Assembly: GCA_945871335.1 (NCBI GenBank)
Contig: CAMBWM010000106.1
Location: forward strand, 1 to 7,989
DNA: 7,989 nt
Reading direction: 5' to 3'
DNA from: Polaromonas sp. YR568
GTDB lineage: Bacteria; Pseudomonadota; Gammaproteobacteria; Burkholderiales; Burkholderiaceae
The notes beneath the pieces were generated by a model. It did not search any database. It saw nothing but the letters and a program-made list of their open reading frames with translations, and was not told where the DNA came from. Position 1 is the stretch's first letter, and the number at the start of each line of letters is the position of its first letter. The translations under genes and the position numbers were made by a program. Positions 7,372 to 7,989 of this stretch are shown here, piece by piece.

Positions 7372-7569
7372 CTTTTGCGGCAAAGCCGCGTTCTGGGGTT
7401 GCTGAGCTTTCGCCGCTGAGGCCTTGGCCGTATCGGGATGCCAGCTGTTGATGTTGTATCGATCGCCACTGATCTGGATCAGGTGAATCGACGTTGACAC
7501 AAAAGCAATCAACAGTCCAACCAGGACGATTGCCTTGCGGGGATCTATTACACGCCACATGCGCCACAT
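7369..7569 (-). CDS. pufA: PufA, LH1 antenna alpha polypeptide
   Basis: Single-span LH1 alpha subunit of 66 residues that binds bacteriochlorophyll and carotenoid in the ring round the reaction centre. It has the alpha signature MWRMWRVIDPRKA at the N-terminus, a hydrophobic span of about residues 13-33 and the bacteriochlorophyll ligand His29. Two departures are visible. The residue 11 after the ligand, normally Trp in the sequence NWLEG, is Ile40 (RYNINSW), with a Trp only at +14. The residue 4 before the ligand, normally Ala, is Ser25. An Ala/Gln/Lys-rich tail (about 44-66) follows. ATG 7569 is supported by AAGGA 7 nt upstream and by the MWR-WR pattern; ATG 7560 would remove part of it. 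It starts 13 nt after the stop of the small gene at 7583-7807. Confidence 0.95.
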   Translation of the reverse strand: MWRMWRVIDPRKAIVLVGLLIAFVSTSIHLIQISGDRYNINSWHPDTAKASAAKAQQPQNAALPQK

Positions 7570-7582
7570 AGTAATTTCCTTT

Positions 7583-7807
7583 TTAACTTAATTGAGAAAT
7601 AACGGTATAAACAGAAGACTTCACGCCGTCCAAAGTGCTCGTTGAACCCTCAGCCCCAGGAAGCCAGTTGCGCCAGTTAAGTACCAGCATCTGCCCAGCT
7701 AAGGCAAGAACAATGAACACTAAAAAAAGCAAAACAAAAATCACTCCGTAACCATGGAAATGGCTCGGCGAATGAACGATTGCGCTGCTATTGATCGGGT
7801 GGGTCAT
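7583..7807 (-). CDS. Unrecognised 74-aa single-span protein between pufB and pufA (antenna-like, no His ligand)
   Basis: I do not recognise this protein by name. It is 74 residues long with a His-rich N-terminus (His3, 12, 16, 18), one strongly hydrophobic span (about residues 21-43, GVIFVLLFLVFIVLALAGQM) and a polar C-terminal tail of about 26 residues with a possible short amphipathic helix (LDGVKSSVYTVISQL). Around the membrane exit it reads Ala35-x3-Gln39-x5-Trp45-Arg46-Asn47-Trp48. That is the spacing of LH1 beta (in PufB here Ala33-x3-His37-x5-Trp43-Arg-Pro-Trp46), with Gln replacing the bacteriochlorophyll ligand. ATG 7807 has GGAG 6 nt upstream; the gene starts 22 nt after pufB and ends 13 nt before pufA, so it is clearly a translated operon member. 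Candidate roles are a PufX-like ring-gap or quinone-channel subunit, an assembly factor, or a degenerate beta copy. Confidence 0.8.
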   Translation of the reverse strand: MTHPINSSAIVHSPSHFHGYGVIFVLLFLVFIVLALAGQMLVLNWRNWLPGAEGSTSTLDGVKSSVYTVISQLS

Positions 7808-7813
7808 ACTTTT

Positions 7814-7817
7814 CTCC
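7814..7817 (-). promoter_or_regulatory. Shine-Dalgarno GGAG of the 74-aa puf ORF
   Basis: GGAG on the minus strand ends 6 nt before ATG 7807, inside the 22-nt gap after pufB. It decides the start: the frame is open upstream to 7882, but those codons overlap pufB out of frame. Confidence 0.65.
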
Positions 7818-7829
7818 GTTGCTAGGTTC

Positions 7830-7973
7830 TTAGAACCAGGGACGCCAGATCCACACCAAGCTGTGGGCGAAGAAAGCTCCAACAGCCCACAACAGGTAAC
7901 CCTGTATGAAGTACTGGTGAAACTCTTGGGCTTCTTGGTCTGTCAGCCCTGAGGGGTTAGCTGCATCAGTCAT
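7830..7973 (-). CDS. pufB: PufB, LH1 antenna beta polypeptide
   Basis: LH1 beta subunit of 47 residues, pairing with PufA in the antenna ring. It starts MTDAANPSGLTDQEAQEFHQ and has the conserved His19 (18 before the ligand), a membrane span of about residues 24-42, the bacteriochlorophyll ligand His37 with Ala33 four residues before it, and the family end WIWRPWF. Trp46 (ligand +9) is present and can hydrogen-bond the pigment, unlike the matching residue of PufA. ATG 7973 has AGAGG (7982-7986) 8 nt upstream. It is the first gene of the puf operon visible here; the puf promoter and any upstream gene lie beyond the right edge. Confidence 0.97.
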   Translation of the reverse strand: MTDAANPSGLTDQEAQEFHQYFIQGYLLWAVGAFFAHSLVWIWRPWF

Positions 7974-7981
7974 AGTTTGTG

Positions 7982-7986
7982 CCTCT
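7982..7986 (-). promoter_or_regulatory. Shine-Dalgarno AGAGG of pufB
   Basis: AGAGG on the minus strand ends 8 nt before ATG 7973. Only 16 bp upstream of pufB are in the window, so no promoter or regulator site can be assessed. Confidence 0.6.
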
Positions 7987-7989
7987 CTC

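Noticed and set aside
7825..7837. Inverted repeat GGTTCT-A-AGAACC at the pufB stop
   Set aside because: With a 1-nt centre it can form only about 4 bp with a 5-nt loop and no T-run; too weak to call a terminator.
7808..7882. Upstream extension of the 74-aa gene to ATG 7882
   Set aside because: The added 25 codons overlap pufB out of frame and have no ribosome site; ATG 7807 has GGAG at good spacing.
7974..7989. puf promoter or PpsR/FNR-type operator upstream of pufB
   Set aside because: Only 16 bp are available before the window ends, so nothing beyond the ribosome site can be judged.

Overview
The window is the puf end of a photosynthesis gene cluster from a purple bacterium. The order pufB-(small ORF)-pufA-pufL-pufM-pufC-crtA-crtD-crtC, the lipoprotein tetraheme PufC and the spheroidene-type carotenoid genes directly downstream match the arrangement known from betaproteobacteria such as Rubrivivax gelatinosus. 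A Burkholderiales host (Rubrivivax/Rhodoferax/Limnohabitans-like) is the best guess. This assignment rests on gene order and protein character, not on a database search.

Layout: positions 1-1205 (+ strand) hold the 3' end of a DUF2269-type membrane protein and a classical short-chain dehydrogenase. Everything from 1208 to 7973 is on the - strand and is read from right to left. First comes the LH1 antenna (pufB, an unrecognised 74-codon membrane gene, pufA). A 127-bp spacer with two hairpins, one terminator-like, follows. Then come the reaction-centre genes pufL, pufM and pufC (pufM/pufC overlap by ATGA). A strong intrinsic terminator is next, its T-run abutting the crtA start codon. The carotenoid genes crtA, crtD and crtC end the unit. 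The two strands converge with only 2 bp between the stop codons of crtC and the dehydrogenase.

How it works together: PufB and PufA form the LH1 ring, PufL and PufM the type-II reaction centre, and PufC re-reduces the special pair from the periplasm. CrtC (1,2-hydration), CrtD (3,4-desaturation) and CrtA (2-keto formation) belong to the spheroidene/spheroidenone branch and supply carotenoids to the same complexes. The hairpins after pufA and after pufC divide the operon into LH1, RC and carotenoid segments and probably set their relative dosage.

Most unusual points: (1) a single-span 74-aa protein encoded between pufB and pufA. It has the spacing of an LH1 beta polypeptide around the bacteriochlorophyll site but Gln in place of the ligand His, plus a C-terminal tail; it may be a new RC-LH1 subunit. 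(2) PufA has Ile where LH1 alpha normally has the Trp that hydrogen-bonds bacteriochlorophyll. (3) crtC has family-like sequence upstream of its only usable start (a TTG), in -1 frame overlap with the end of crtD and next to a C6 run. (4) The only good Shine-Dalgarno for crtA lies in the loop of the terminator upstream of it.
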